Below are positions 26,351-38,445 of a stretch of 48,462 bases of DNA, piece by piece; positions within the stretch are counted from its first letter, which is position 1; every line of letters starts with the position of its first letter. Made by a program: the position numbers and the translations under genes. This DNA comes from Carex sylvatica. Lineage: Eukaryota > Streptophyta > Magnoliopsida > Poales > Cyperaceae. The notes under the pieces are model-generated. The model made no database searches, was not told where the DNA came from, and worked only from the letters and a program-made list of their open reading frames with translations. The DNA lies in the NCBI GenBank assembly GCA_964058845.1, contig CAXKVR010000652.1, positions 1 to 48,462 of the forward strand, read 5' to 3'.

Positions 26351-27247
26351 GTTTCTAGATCCAATATTCTTCGGAGATTATCTTTCAGAAATGCGTCAGA
26401 TCTTAGGCCCAAATTTACCAACATTCACATCAGAAGAGAAAAACCTCTTGATCAAAGCCAAATTAGACTTTATTGGCATCAATCAATATACAACCACCTA
26501 TGCCAAAGATTGTATATATTCTTCATGCCCAATAGACCTTTCTGACGGAAATGCCCTTGTAAGCACAACTGGAGAGCGCAACGGGCAGTTTATTGGAACA
26601 CCAGTATGATGATAATAAAATTCAACTTTAATCAAAAAAAAAGATAATAAAATTCAACATATATAAGATATATGCTTTTTCCAATTTTAAAACTTACAAT
26701 GGATGAAATTAATTACTTTTCATAATTTTTGTAGACAGGAGCGTCGAATTTTTTTGTGGTACCGTGAAGCATTGAGAAGGTGGTGATGCACATGGAGCAA
26801 AGATACAACAATACCCCCATGTACATAACCGAAAATGGTAAATTTTCATATTGTAAAAAGAGGATAGAATTAATTAAACCATAATTTTATGAGGGGAATT
26901 AAAATGCACGGTTGATTCTGTGTTCTAATTATGCTTTACATTTTTAATTTTATTTTTAAAGTTTGAACAGTCGATTCAAACCGCTCAACATTATATTTAT
27001 ATTAAAATGTATTTGGAGACCAAATTTATATTCTTTTTAAGTTTTGTTTACTATTTTTTTAAATAGATATAAAATTGTTGTTTCCAGATAATTTTGAACT
27101 ATCCAAAACATTGATTTTCTACCTATCTAAAATAATAGTAAAAGTTTCTAAAAAACTATAAAAATTCATCTCCAAGTATATTTTAATGTGGAGAGCATTC
27201 TGAGCGGTTTAGATCAATTGTTCGGATTTTGAAACAGTAATAACAAT

Positions 27248-27480
27248 TGTTTTTATTCTTCTTGAAAGCCTTTATTCCCAAATAATTTGAGGTAGGTTAA
27301 AAATGAAATCCAACCGGAACCAGTAACATAGGGACTTCCTAGGAGATCACCCATCCTAGTACTACTGTCCAATTCGTTAGGATTTCATTTTCATAAAGAG
27401 GCTATTTTTTTATCACTGGCTCATTAAACCTTTGCACGAACCCTCCTTATTTTTCTTGATTTGCGACAGACTGTGTAGAA
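27248..27480 (-). mobile_element. SINE-like retroposon containing a 5S rRNA 3' segment
   Basis: Flanked by 14-bp repeats ACAGTAATAACAAT (27234-27247) and ACAGTGATAACAAT (27481-27494), one difference: long target duplications typical of LINE-driven integration. Read on the minus strand it has a 'ggagggttcgtgcaaagg' segment, the 5S-like part (27322-27370), and a tail beginning 'acctacctcaaattatttgg' then 'aaaggctttc', which resembles the 3' end common to many plant SINEs. A Cassandra LTR also carries 5S sequence, but its 5-bp duplication and TG...CA ends are not found here. Confidence 0.65.
27322..27370 (-). ncRNA. 5S rRNA-like segment (3' half including box C), not a functional 5S gene
   Basis: Minus strand reads 'agtagtactaggatgggtga' then 'ctcctaggaagtcc', close to the plant 5S rRNA region from about position 72 to the 3' end, which includes the internal control box C. 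The 5' half with box A is absent. Confidence 0.75.
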
Positions 27481-27739
27481 ACAGTGATAACAATATGGAA
27501 CATAATTAGTTAGAGCACAAAACTAATTATGTATTATAAGTTTTAAACTCTACTCAAATAACTGGCGGTCATTGAAACTTTGAAACTAATATTTCAGGTT
27601 ACCCACAAGCAAGCAATAGCAGCATGACAGCCGAAGATTTCGCTAATGATATCGAAAGAGTAAACTTCATACATGACTACCTCTCCTACTTGAACTCGGC
27701 TATAAGGCAAATTACAAATATTATACACCATTCTTTTTT

Positions 27740-28187
27740 TAAGTCAGACTATGGTATATACTTAATTTGCAAAGCACTGGTTGATCTGTCTAAAAATCTA
27801 TATTTTTATTTTAAAAGTTCAAAAGTCAATCTAAATCGCTTAGTATGATCTTCATATGAAAATATATATACTAGGAAGTCGAATTTTATACATTTTTACT
27901 ATTCTTTTAGATAGATAGTATTATATATAAAAATAAAATACAAATTTATAGTCTGACTGTTGTGTTTTGGATATACATTTTTACTATTCTTTTAGATAGA
28001 TAGTATATACATTTTTACTATTCTTTTAGATAGATAGTATGGTCTTCATATTAAAAATAAAATACATGTTTTTTAAGTCAGACTATTGTGTTTTGCTTGT
28101 TCAGATTGACTATTTAAATTTTAAAAATAAAATACAAATTTATAGTACGAACCGATTCGCACTTTGCGAGTATCATAGCGTCACTCC
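27740..28187. mobile_element. degraded hairpin MITE A6 (intron 10)
   Basis: Left part 'aaagtcaatctaaatcgctt' and 'gatcttcatatgaaaatata', right part 'gcactttgcgagtatcatag' then 'cgtcactc' follow the A family. The centre is expanded by three copies of 'ttttactattcttttagata'. Confidence 0.55.
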
Positions 28188-28200
28188 TTTCTTTTTTATA

Positions 28201-28965
<765 letters not shown>

Positions 28966-29246
28966 TGACGTGTAATTCAATTGAAGGATATCTTTAGAAT
29001 TCGCATCCTCTCAGATATCTAAAATTTGAGTTGATATATGAAAAATCGGTACCGTTCTAATCCTTATCCTTATTGCATGAATCTCAAAGAATATTTAAAA
29101 ATAATAAAAAATGAACACATTAATATACTAATTTTTAAGCCTTCTTTTTTTTGACTGCTTAATTGTATATTTAATTAAATAAAAAAAACGTAAAAAAGGG
29201 GCAATTTACAAATTATGAGTATGCCAAATATTTAAAATAACAATTC

Positions 29247-29980
29247 CCTTTTGATGCTTTACCAATTGAACACATTTCCTACATTGAAAAGAACATTCAC
29301 TCTATTTATAGTGTAGACATTATAATATGGTTGCTTAGCTTCATACGTAATTTCATAGATGCCATATAATCATTAGAAAGAAAAGGAGAAAAATTCCTAT
29401 TCATTAGTAAAGCATTTTATTATTTCCTAACAAAAGAATGTGCTAAGATCAACTTTTTGACTGACGACTCAGGCCGACTTTTTATATGGTATTATGCCAT
29501 TAAAAATTAAATACATGACATAGCAGATTGAAATTTTTTAGTAATACATGTCAACACTCGTACTATTTCTACAAATTTGTAATCTACTATGTCATGCATT
29601 TAATTTATAACCTATCGACAATTTTCCATGCCATTTAACCATTCTTGTATTAAATTATTTTTGTATGCAATATATCCGGAAGGTAGATTGCTGGCATATA
29701 ATGCAGTATTCTCTCTCTTAAATATAATTATTCAAACATAAAAAAAAAATGTCATTTTCTTGACAAATCACAATCAACCATAGCATGCTTTGGTACAGCT
29801 AAGGCTATTTTCTAAACTTGCACACCATATCCTTTGAATTTGCATGACATCTAGCTGATTGTGATATATATAAATATTTCAATTTTAATAGCCATATCCT
29901 TGCTATATCCTTTCCATGTTTTTCTTTTCTTATTAATGGATATCAAAGGGATAGTCTAAGGCCACAACATTTGTGAAAAA
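29247..29980. repeat. downstream copy of the ~0.8-kb repeat at 16430-17229
   Basis: Starts about 280 bp after the glucosidase stop codon and matches the upstream copy in order and orientation, so it is probably gene-linked 3' flank rather than a transposon. No terminal repeats seen. Confidence 0.8.
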
Positions 29981-30305
29981 TATTTGCTACACACTATTAT
30001 TAGGAAATTATATAATTGACAGTATGTACATAGGCCAAGCTTTTTTACGCATGGAAACTTTATTTGAAAAAAATAAATAACAATATTAACCTTTCATGCT
30101 GTAAATATTTTGTGCATCATCTCAACTTGTGTTGTTCTCCTGGGAAACAAGCAAAACACAATGTAATATTTAGAATACTACAGGCATCTATTCTATTTGT
30201 TATTTTCGCCTATACCTAAGTTTGGTAACAAACATTCGAAAATGTCAACATAAAGCCAAATTAGCCCCAAACATGCTTAATATCAAGTAATTGAGCATTT
30301 ATTAT

Positions 30306-30530
30306 TGGGGGAATTTCATGTTTATCCCTCAAAATCCTTTAAATTACGTATTCGCCCCTCTAAAATTCATAATATCATATTTACCCTTCTAAATTTTAAA
30401 AACTCACAAATTTACCAAATTTATTAACTTTTCTATTAAAACTCATTTTAAATTTATGAAGTACCCATTTACCCTTTATTAAAAAAAATATGTAACCCGT
30501 TTAAGAAAAATATAAAACCCCCTTAATTAT
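30306..30530. mobile_element. palindromic MITE K2, left half
   Basis: 'gggggaatttcatgtttatc', 'cccctctaaaattcataat' and 'acccatttaccctttatta' match the left arm of 28201-28721; no right arm. Confidence 0.65.
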
Positions 30531-30538
30531 TCAGAATG

Positions 30539-30706
30539 AAACCTACTGCGATCCGAATTTGATGAACAGTACCTTGAAATCCCTGTTTTTCCAAATCTAA
30601 CCATTAAACTTTTTCTATGCACGCATCTCAAAATAAATCGACAGTTGGATTTGGAAAAGCAGGGATTTCAGAATACTGTTCATCCAATTCGGATCGCAGC
30701 AGATTT
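30539..30706. mobile_element. palindromic MITE J3 (~170 bp)
   Basis: 'aaacctactgcgatccgaat' and 'tgatgaacagtacct' are inverted at the right end 'actgttcatccaattcggat', 'cgcagcagattt'. Near-identical CCTTAATTATTCA (30521-30533) and CCTAATTATTCA (30711-30722) flank it. It lies about 115 bp beyond the MCCA stop codon. Confidence 0.75.
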
Positions 30707-30820
30707 ATTTCCTAATTATTCACCCCCAATAACTGCTAATGAAGACTAAATGGTTTAGCCTCTAACTTAATACAAACGGCAAAGTTCTCAGGATGAAAGA
30801 TATCAAAATAAGATGAAGTC

Positions 30821-33800
30821 TTAGTTGGTACAGATCGGCACTGCCCCTGCACGTACCTTTATATTGAAAAGAACAGTTGAGTCAAATACTTGCTGGCCAG
30901 AAGTAACTCTGAGACCATCCACTATTCCAGGTCGAGGTGACTTAACAACATGCTACGTAAAAATAAAATGTAGACATAAATAAACGAAATTATAAGAAAT
31001 ATCACAAGAATAAAAAGACATTATTGGAGTGAGGCTATGGTACTATGCATCAGGCGGATTGGTTCGTACTATGAATGAATATCTCCGTTTTCAAAGTCTA
31101 AACATTGATCCATGGTTCGTACTATGGATGAATATCTCCGTTTTCAAAGTCCAAACATTGATCCATTCAACATGATCTCTATATGAAATGTACTTGTAGA
31201 TCAAATTTTATATTAAAAAAAAAATTACCATTTTATTAGATAGGTAGAGAATCACTTGATCTAAAAATTCTAGACCATTCAAAAGTAGTGATCTTCTACC
31301 TATGTAAAAAATAGTGAAAAAGTTTCAAAAAAATGGAAACTTTAGTCGGCGAGTACATTTTCATATGGAGATCATTTGAACGGTTTAGATCGACCATTTG
31401 AACTTTGGAAATGAAGATATTGATCTATAGTACAGACCGATCCGCGCTATGCATAGTACCATAGCCTCACTCAATTATTTGAACAATATTTTGGAATGTA
31501 CCTCCATTTTCATTGCTTCGAGCACCAAAATGGGTTGTCCCTCTTCAACCCGGGCCCCATTTTCAGCTAACACTTTTATGACTAAACCTGCCATTGGAGC
31601 CAAAACAGTTCCTTTTGGATGGGATGATGACTCCAATGAAGGTTTCAAGTGGGACCCACCATCGGATGCTTGCCTGATGGTTTTAGTTTGCTTGAATTGG
31701 TGGTGGTGGTCACCGTGCCATACATGTATGTGCTTGTTATGGTCCTAAATAAATATAGGAATTAAAGAGGATTAATTAAAAGGAACAATAATTTGACATA
31801 AAACTTTACCTTTAGAATATTTTTGTCCTCATGTAGGACTATCCAGCATAGACTTATAAAATCTCAAAATATATTTTAATAACCATGCAAACTGAGGATA
31901 TCTTACATAACCCTAGAAAAGATAACCTTCGCATGCTGCTTGCAGATTGTGGGGGAGGGAAAATAGAGGGTAAAAATTGGAAAAAAAAAATTCGGAATAG
32001 TTTCTGATGAGATTGGAATTGAATGGAATTATGGATAAGTGGAAAAGTGCCTTCTCAATGGGCTAAAATAGGCCCAATTCTCTATTCCACTTAATTCCAC
32101 TATTGAACAGTGAACAAGATTGGATTAGTGTGTAAATGGTTTCTCTCTCCATTCCATTATGTGCCAAACAAGCCGATGAAGAAAAAGCAGGGTGGCAGTT
32201 TGGGGTACTCTATAATTTTCATTATTTTCTTTTTAAAAGAGAAGAGGGAACTGCAATACATTATATCATACTCTTAAGGGCATACCTTGATATAATGTGC
32301 TAAGGTAACATCAGTTTGTAAGCCACCAGCTTCCACTCTGAAGTTATTCTCCCCACTATGTAGAACTTTTACTTCTAACCCAGACGAATCATCGCCTTCC
32401 ATCTGGCAATAAAAAAAATTCCCATCAAAGCTATAAACCTTTTCTAATATCTTAATTTCAGAAATGGAATCTGACAAGTAACAGACCTGACTGGTATCTC
32501 ATACCTGACCTCAAAAGAAGAATCACATGGCATTCAATAGGTAACAAACTTTTTTCTGTACAGATCAAGCATCTAACCTGAGTGGTACAACAATATAATT
32601 TAAGAATTGAGTGAGGCTACATTACTATGCATAGCGCATATTGATCCGTACTATGGATTAATATCTCAATTATTTAAGTCCAAACAGTCGATCCGAACCG
32701 TTCAACATTTTCTTCATAAGAAAATGTACTTGTAGATCAAATTTTACATTTTTTAGAATTTTTTTAGATAGGTAGAAAATGACTTGATCTAAAGATTCTA
32801 TTCCATTCAAAAATAGTGATTTTCTACCTATCTAAAAAAATTCTAAAAAAATGTGAAATTTAGTATGCAAGTACATTTTCATATGGAGATCATGTTGAAC
32901 AGTTCATATTGACAGCTTGGACTTTGAAAATGAAGTTATGGATCCATAGTATGGGTCAATCTGTGCTATGCATAGTACCATAGCCTCACTCTAAAGAATT
33001 TACCTCAACAAAGTACCCTCCATCAGTCTGGTGCGTGATGGCAAGTTTTAGTCTACCACCAAAGGTGCCATCGAAATCTTTGTCCCATTCAAATTCGACC
33101 ATGGTTTTGGCAGAGTGGTGCATTCTGAATGGCGGGTTGGCATACCACAAAGAGACCAACCTATCATTACCTGTACCAAACCGGAGAATAATCTTAGATG
33201 ACATGTAGGGATGACTAACAAGTGGTTCTAGAAATGTTACAGTTGCAGAGAAGTCTCATGGCTGAGGCAGTGGAAGGGAGGGGGAATAACTGTCTATAAA
33301 TTGAAATATCGATTTATGCCTTCTCAAACCCATAGTATACCTGACTTATCAAAATCAGCATTTTCCACAGTACAATTATATATTTGCATGAGTGAGGTTA
33401 TGGAACTATGCATAGCACAGGTTGGTTGGTACTATGGATCAATATTTTCGGTTTTCAAAGTCCAAACGATGTATCTAAGCCATTCAACATGATCTCCATA
33501 TGAAAATGTCCTTGCAGACTAAATTTTACAAAATCACTACTTTTGAATGGTTTAGAATCTTCAGATCAAGTGATTTTCTACCTATATGAAGAAAAATTAA
33601 AAAAAGTTATAAAATCTGTACAATTTGATCTCCTGGTACATTTTCATATGGAGTTCATGTTGAATGGTTCAGATCAACCGTTTAGACTTTCAAAATGAAC
33701 ATATGGATCCATAGTACGGACTAATATGCACTATGCATAGTACCGCAGCCTCACTCATATTTACAAATCCAAATTAGTAACTAAACATACAAGGGATGGC

Positions 33801-36800
33801 CTCCGCAGAAGTAATGTGCTCCTTCTGGCATAAGCATGCCGCAGCTAGCACTGCACTAAGCCTTGAAGCATTTAATGCCTCATTAGTTGCCTTGCTGGCC
33901 GAATCCATTAGGAGGTCGTCTTTATAGTGCTCGATGAAGTGTGTCTCAACTTGGCCTTTTTCAAAGGCCCAGTGACTAGCAAGATCTCGAACAAAACTCA
34001 CATTCGTCGGTAAGCCTGCAATCTGCAAAATAGCAAAACCATGAAAAGTTTTTTCTTTTATTTTTGTCTCAGCACAGTTTCAAGCTTTAGTACTATAAAT
34101 AGCAAAAACATTAACACAAAAACAACCACATAAAACAAATCAACATTTAAAGATACTAGGAATATGATACTAAAAAGAATTATACACCTGGAAATCTGAC
34201 AAGCAGCTTTTAAACTTGACTAGAGCAGCACTTCGGCTATGGCCCCACACAACTAGCTTGGCTATCATTGGATCATAGTGTACAGACACTGTATCTCCTT
34301 CCTCCACACCCGTTTCAACTCTCACTGTTGATGCACACATCACACATGCCCGCACACAAGCAAAGAAAAATATTTCAAATGTCAATTGGATACACAGAAG
34401 TTATATAGACAAGCTATTTTTTTTAAGATATTGACCAATTTATACCCTTGCAAAACCAAAAATATGTATACTCATGGAAAATTCACAAAATGCACATCTA
34501 CTATAGCAAAAGTGAGGGAACATCACCCAAGTACCTCCTATTCTTCATTGACCCCTTCCGTTTTTGCAAGGGAATGTGTAAAATTTCAGATTTTAGTAAA
34601 GATGACTCAAGAATTTCCTTTATTTATTTATCTCTTGTACCTAGTGTTAATAAAGAAAACAAAGCAAACTTAGGTACCTGTTGGGTTTACATCAGCTGGT
34701 CTATAGTGGTGTAGGGTACCAGTAGCAGGGAGAAAGCCTCTGGGCACGTTTTCAGCATATATTCGTGCTTCAAAAGCATGACCTAATATTAAAAAAGAAT
34801 AACAATCACTGCATCATTATCATGAGAGATTTAATATGAGATCAAAGGTCAAGCCTCAACCTTTGATTAGTGTTACATTTAAACATCATCACACCAACAT
34901 AAAGATGAGAAAAAAAAATGTGAAAATTTGGTGTGCCAGGTACAAAAAAGAGAATGTACTACCATTTAAGGGGACTTGTTCTTGGGTTAATGGCAATGGT
35001 TCTCCATTTGCAACCCGTATTTGCCACTCGACGAGATCTTGTCCCACAACCATCTCTGTCACCGGGTGCTCAACCTTCAAAAATAAAGAAAACAAAGTTA
35101 AAAATCAAATGGCAGTATTTTATAATCCATCTTTTGTTAAGAAACCTCAGTACCTGAAGACGTGTATTCATTTCCATGAAATAAAAGTTGTCAGAAGCTG
35201 TGTCTACTATGAACTCAACTGTTCCAGCATTGAAGTATCCAACTGCCTTCAATAATAGGTGATGGAGAAATCAATTGATACATCTGAGATAACTTAGCAA
35301 GCCTTGAATGATACAACCACTAATTCAAGATGAGTGAGCCTATGGTACTATCCATAGTGCAGATTAGTCTGTACTACGGATCAATATTTTCGTTTCCAGA
35401 GTCCAAATAATCGATATGAACCGTTCAACGTGATCTCCATATGAAAATGTATTTGCATAGTAAATTTTACAATTTGTTTTTGTTTTGTTTTTCTATATTT
35501 TTAGATAAGTAGAAAATCACTACTTTTGAATGGTCTAAAATTTTTAGATCAAGTGATTTTCTACCTATCTAAAAAAATTAGTAAATAAATTGTAAAATGT
35601 AAAATTTGATCTACAAGTTCATTTTTATATGGAGATCATGTTGAACGGTTCAGATCGATTATTTGGACTTCAAAAATTTGATCCATAGTACGGACCATTA
35701 TACGTTATGCATCGTACCAAAGCCTCACTCATTGAAGATTACAAAAGAATCTTACCTTTGCGGCTGAGACAGCAGCTTGACCTATGTGGGCCCGGAACTC
35801 CTGGGTGACATTTGGCTGTATAGCAATTGAATGATTTTTAACAATATGAGCTCAGAAGAAAAATAATCTGCAGTCGTACAATTAGGTTAGTTAAAGAAGT
35901 AGATTTTAACTGCTGGTGCCTCTTCTATTATCTTTTGATGCCTTCTTTGCAAGCTACAATCTCTTTCATATAGATGTATTACATTCCCAAGCTTGTCCCC
36001 GAATACCTTCAATTCACAAATAGTACAAAGGAGGTTAAACAATAATAAAATTGGTGGTTTCACCTTTACTCTTGTAAAATGTCAATGTATCAGGCATAGA
36101 TCTACAGAAGCAACACTTATCATGAATAACCGAAATGCACATAGAAATTTCACACGTTTACCCCAACAAAACATGAGAAAATTTTGTGCATCCCTTATTC
36201 CCATTTACTTCAAACATCACTTAGATTAACCCTAAGTCAGTCTTTTTTTCACTGTCAACATCTATGTACATGAGGGTTGGAGGCTTATGTGTGATAATTT
36301 CATGTTTTGGGACAGCACATCAGATACTCCCCACTTTGCACAGTGTTTATATTATTTCAATTTTTTAGGGGTAGACAACAAAATGTTCCTTTTATAAAAT
36401 GGAATGATATAGTATTTACACCTGTACTTCTACATGACGAGGTTGTGTGATATACTTCTCAAGCAAAACTGTGTTTACTCCAAAAGATGCTGCTGCCTCA
36501 CGCTGTGCACTGAGCAAATTTTCGACAAAATCACCTGGCCTTTCTACTATTCTCATGCCCTGGAGGAAAAAGAAACACATTTTCTTATGCCTTTTTGTGC
36601 ATGCCAAAATTGTCTCTTTCGAGGTTTTACTTGGGGAAAATTGGGGTCAATTAAAGGACCAGCGCACAAATTTTGACCCAATAAGCCCTCGACTTCTTAG
36701 TAGTCGTAGGTTATCATACTAGCATAATCTTGATCCAAATTGAAATTTCAAATTGGTAAAGCAAATGGTGAATTTACGATACCTTGCCACCTCCACCATG

Positions 36801-37967
36801 AGTAGGTTTTATCAAAACAGGATACCCTATCTTATCTGCCTCAACCTTTAGAAAGTCCACATTTTGTTCATCCCCATGGTAGCCTGGTACCAATGGCACA
36901 CCAGCAGCACCCATAATTTTCTTCGATGCACTAACAAATGCAAAATATAATAATGCACCTCCGTGTATCATATTTGTATAGAGATGTAAAAAGGTCACCC
37001 CGTGATCAGATAAGTCACGGCATGGAACGGTTCGGTTACAGTACCACACGTGTGCCGGTCACGTGTCGTGACTGGCATGTCTCATGTCGTGACCATTCGC
37101 GTGACATAACCATCATTCAGAAAGTTGACACGACACAGCTTGTGGTCACACGAGTCATGTGTGATCAGGACTGTTAGATCTTGATCTAATGGTAAATTTT
37201 GAATAAATTAACTTAAATTGTGAAAAGAATGGTTAAACGTGACAAACATTACCAGTCACTTTTGGACATGACACATGTGGTCACAGTGTAACTAACGTGC
37301 CGTGGTTATACATCCCAATTTGGTCACGGCATGTAAAAATCTGACTTGGTCACAGGACGGCACAGGACGGCACAATGGCACATGACCCAACTCACGGCAC
37401 GACACATATTTACATCCCTATATATGTATATGTAATTGGAATAATGGTACCTCTTATCGCCCATGTCTCTGATTGCAGATGCAGATGGTCCAATAAATTT
37501 GAGTCCTTTGTTTTCACAAATTTGTGCAAATTCAGCACTCTCTGAGAGAAAACCGTACCCTGGATGAATAGCCTATAACAAAATTGCAAGAAGTTATCTA
37601 TCTGACTCTCATGAATTTTCAACAGCATAGAAGTAACACAAACCTGTGCACCAGTACGAAGAGCTGCTTCAACAATGACCGACGAATTGAGGTAACTCAA
37701 CCGAGTCGGGGCAGGTCCAACCCGAACCGCTTCATCAGCCGACCGCACATGCAGTGCGTCACGATCCGCGTCACTGTAGACAGCCACTGTCCGTACACCG
37801 AGCCTCTTAGCGGTTCGCATGATCCGACACGCGATCTCGCCCCGGTTCGCGACCAGGATCTTCTCTATGCAACCCGACCCGTTATCTGCTAAGGAGGAAA
37901 GAGACCTCGCGCGGAAGCGAGATCGAATTGCAGTTTTGCGACGAATTAGCGATGAAAAGAGAGACAT
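30821..37967 (-). CDS. MCCA: 3-methylcrotonyl-CoA carboxylase alpha (biotinylated) subunit, mitochondrial
   Basis: Carboxylates 3-methylcrotonyl-CoA in mitochondrial leucine breakdown; this subunit holds biotin carboxylase and biotin carrier domains and partners the beta subunit. Fifteen minus-strand exons: 37967-37644, 37572-37451, 36930-36783, 36559-36422, 36006-35911, 35815-35756, 35246-35154, 35074-34963, 34782-34678, 34324-34188, 34022-33791, 33170-33004, 32402-32286, 31744-31502, 30952-30821. They join in frame to 741 codons plus stop (Arabidopsis protein about 734). Seen: Arg-rich transit peptide (first ~32 residues), [35 protein letters not shown]-grasp [14 protein letters not shown] (G194-197), VHLYERD-like [31 protein letters not shown] (321-334), [13 protein letters not shown], and biotin site LEAMKME with K696. 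All key residues present; no stop or frameshift. Exon 12 start was set by frame and family spacing. The last 10-11 residues (after FNIK) are uncertain because AAG|GTACGT there could be a splice donor. Confidence 0.95.
31027..31472. mobile_element. hairpin MITE A2 (MCCA intron 14)
   Basis: Ends GAGTGAGGCTATGGTACTAT and 'ccatagcctcactc' inverted; inner arms as in the family. The left arm has an internal tandem doubling of about 53 bp ('ggttcgtactatg' to 'cattgatcc', 31062-31165). Target duplication poorly preserved (ATTATT shared). Right end is 30 bp from exon 14. Confidence 0.88.
32609..32991. mobile_element. hairpin MITE A3 (MCCA intron 12), 12 bp from a splice donor
   Basis: Ends GAGTGAGGCTACATTACTAT and 'catagtaccatagcctcact'; flanks TTAAGAATT (32600-32608) and TAAAGAATT (32992-33000), 8 of 9. 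The right target duplication begins only 3 bp from the exon 12 boundary at 33004, inside the intron's donor region. Confidence 0.88.
33390..33756. mobile_element. hairpin MITE A4 (MCCA intron 11)
   Basis: Ends GAGTGAGGTTATGGAACTAT and 'taccgcagcctcactc'. Flanks ATATTTGCA (33380-33388) and ATATTTACA (33757-33765), 8 of 9. Lies 34 bp from exon 11. Confidence 0.88.
35332..35730. mobile_element. hairpin MITE A5 (MCCA intron 6)
   Basis: Ends GAGTGAGCCTATGGTACTAT and 'cgtaccaaagcctcactc'. Flanks ATTCAAGAT (35323-35331) and ATTGAAGAT (35731-35739), 8 of 9. Ends 25 bp from exon 6, and fills most of the intron. Confidence 0.9.
36979..37420. mobile_element. hAT-like MITE (442 bp) in MCCA intron 2
   Basis: Ends TAGAGATGTAAAAAGG and 'tttacatcccta' inverted; flanks TATTTGTA (36971-36978) and TATATGTA (37421-37428), 7 of 8. 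Interior is rich in 'cacgtgtcgtg' and 'ggtcacggcatg' motifs on both strands, the clustered subterminal motifs usual for hAT elements, and GC-richer than its surroundings. Confidence 0.8.
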
Positions 37968-38017
37968 TTTTGCTTCTCTCTAAGAATTGATGGATTTTAG
38001 TGAGAAATGAAGAGTGA

Positions 38018-38445
38018 GGTGAAAGGGAGGTGGTTTAATTTATGAAGAGTGATGGACGGTGGGGATTGATTTGATTTAGAAATAGATGATTGGATGGAGG
38101 GATGAGATCGTGTCTGATTTTTGGATAAGAGGAAGAGCTCAAGCTGGTCTGGATCTGACGTCATCAGCGAGAAGGTTCCCTAAAGTACAATAAATTTTGG
38201 AAAGCACAGGTTCCTTAAATATTCGTGCAAGATATGATCGGACGGTTCCAATACAAAAACAAAATTTGCGATACTTTAGGGATATGAATATGAAGCTGTG
38301 AAGGGGTTGGTTTAATTTATGAAGAGTAATGGACGGTGACGATTGGTTAATTAGGAAAAAATGATTGGATGGAGGGGTGAGATTGTTTCTGATTTTGGAT
38401 AAGAGGAAGAGCTCAAGCTAGCTGGGTCTGACGTCATCAGCTAAG
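38018..38445 (-). promoter_or_regulatory. duplicated MCCA promoter segment with two TGACGTCA bZIP sites
   Basis: About 150 bp ('ggtttaatttatgaagagt' through 'gctcaagct' to 'gacgtcatcag') occurs at 38029-38171 and again at 38307-38445, period 273 bp. Each copy ends in the palindrome TGACGTCA (38156-38163 and 38429-38436), a binding core for plant bZIP factors, about 190 and 460 bp upstream of the MCCA ATG. MCCA and other branched-chain amino acid catabolism genes are known to be induced by dark/sugar starvation through bZIP factors in Arabidopsis; that these sites act here is inference. Confidence 0.65.
38178..38282. mobile_element. small inverted-repeat insert between the promoter copies (~105 bp)
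   Basis: Ends TCCCTAAAGTAC and 'gatactttaggga' are inverted, with 'aataaatttt' against 'aaaatttgc'. It separates the two promoter copies. Confidence 0.6.

Larger units (their letters stand above)
26891..27555. mobile_element. hairpin MITE C2 with nested SINE-like insert (intron 9)
   Basis: Left end GAGGGGAATTAAAATGCACG, right end 'ttttaaactctactc'; inner arms 'tttggagaccaaatttatat' and 'aaaaattcatctccaagtat' with 'gagcggtttagatcaattg'. The right arm is separated by the insert at 27248-27480. Confidence 0.7.

Noticed and set aside
27322..27370. Functional 5S rRNA gene
   Set aside because: Only the 3' half is present and box A is missing.
27248..27480. Cassandra (5S-bearing TRIM) LTR
   Set aside because: No 5-bp duplication next to TG...CA ends; the 14-bp repeats fit LINE-type integration better. 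Not fully excluded.
33171..33204. Longer MCCA exon 12 starting at the upstream ATG region (MSSKIILRF)
   Set aside because: Joining the strong donor at 33790 to the upstream acceptors gives a stop or wrong frame; acceptor GTACAG at 33171 keeps frame and family spacing.
37584..37892. Plus-strand frame of 102 codons over MCCA exon 1
   Set aside because: Shadow of the GC-rich first exon; the minus strand carries the conserved protein.
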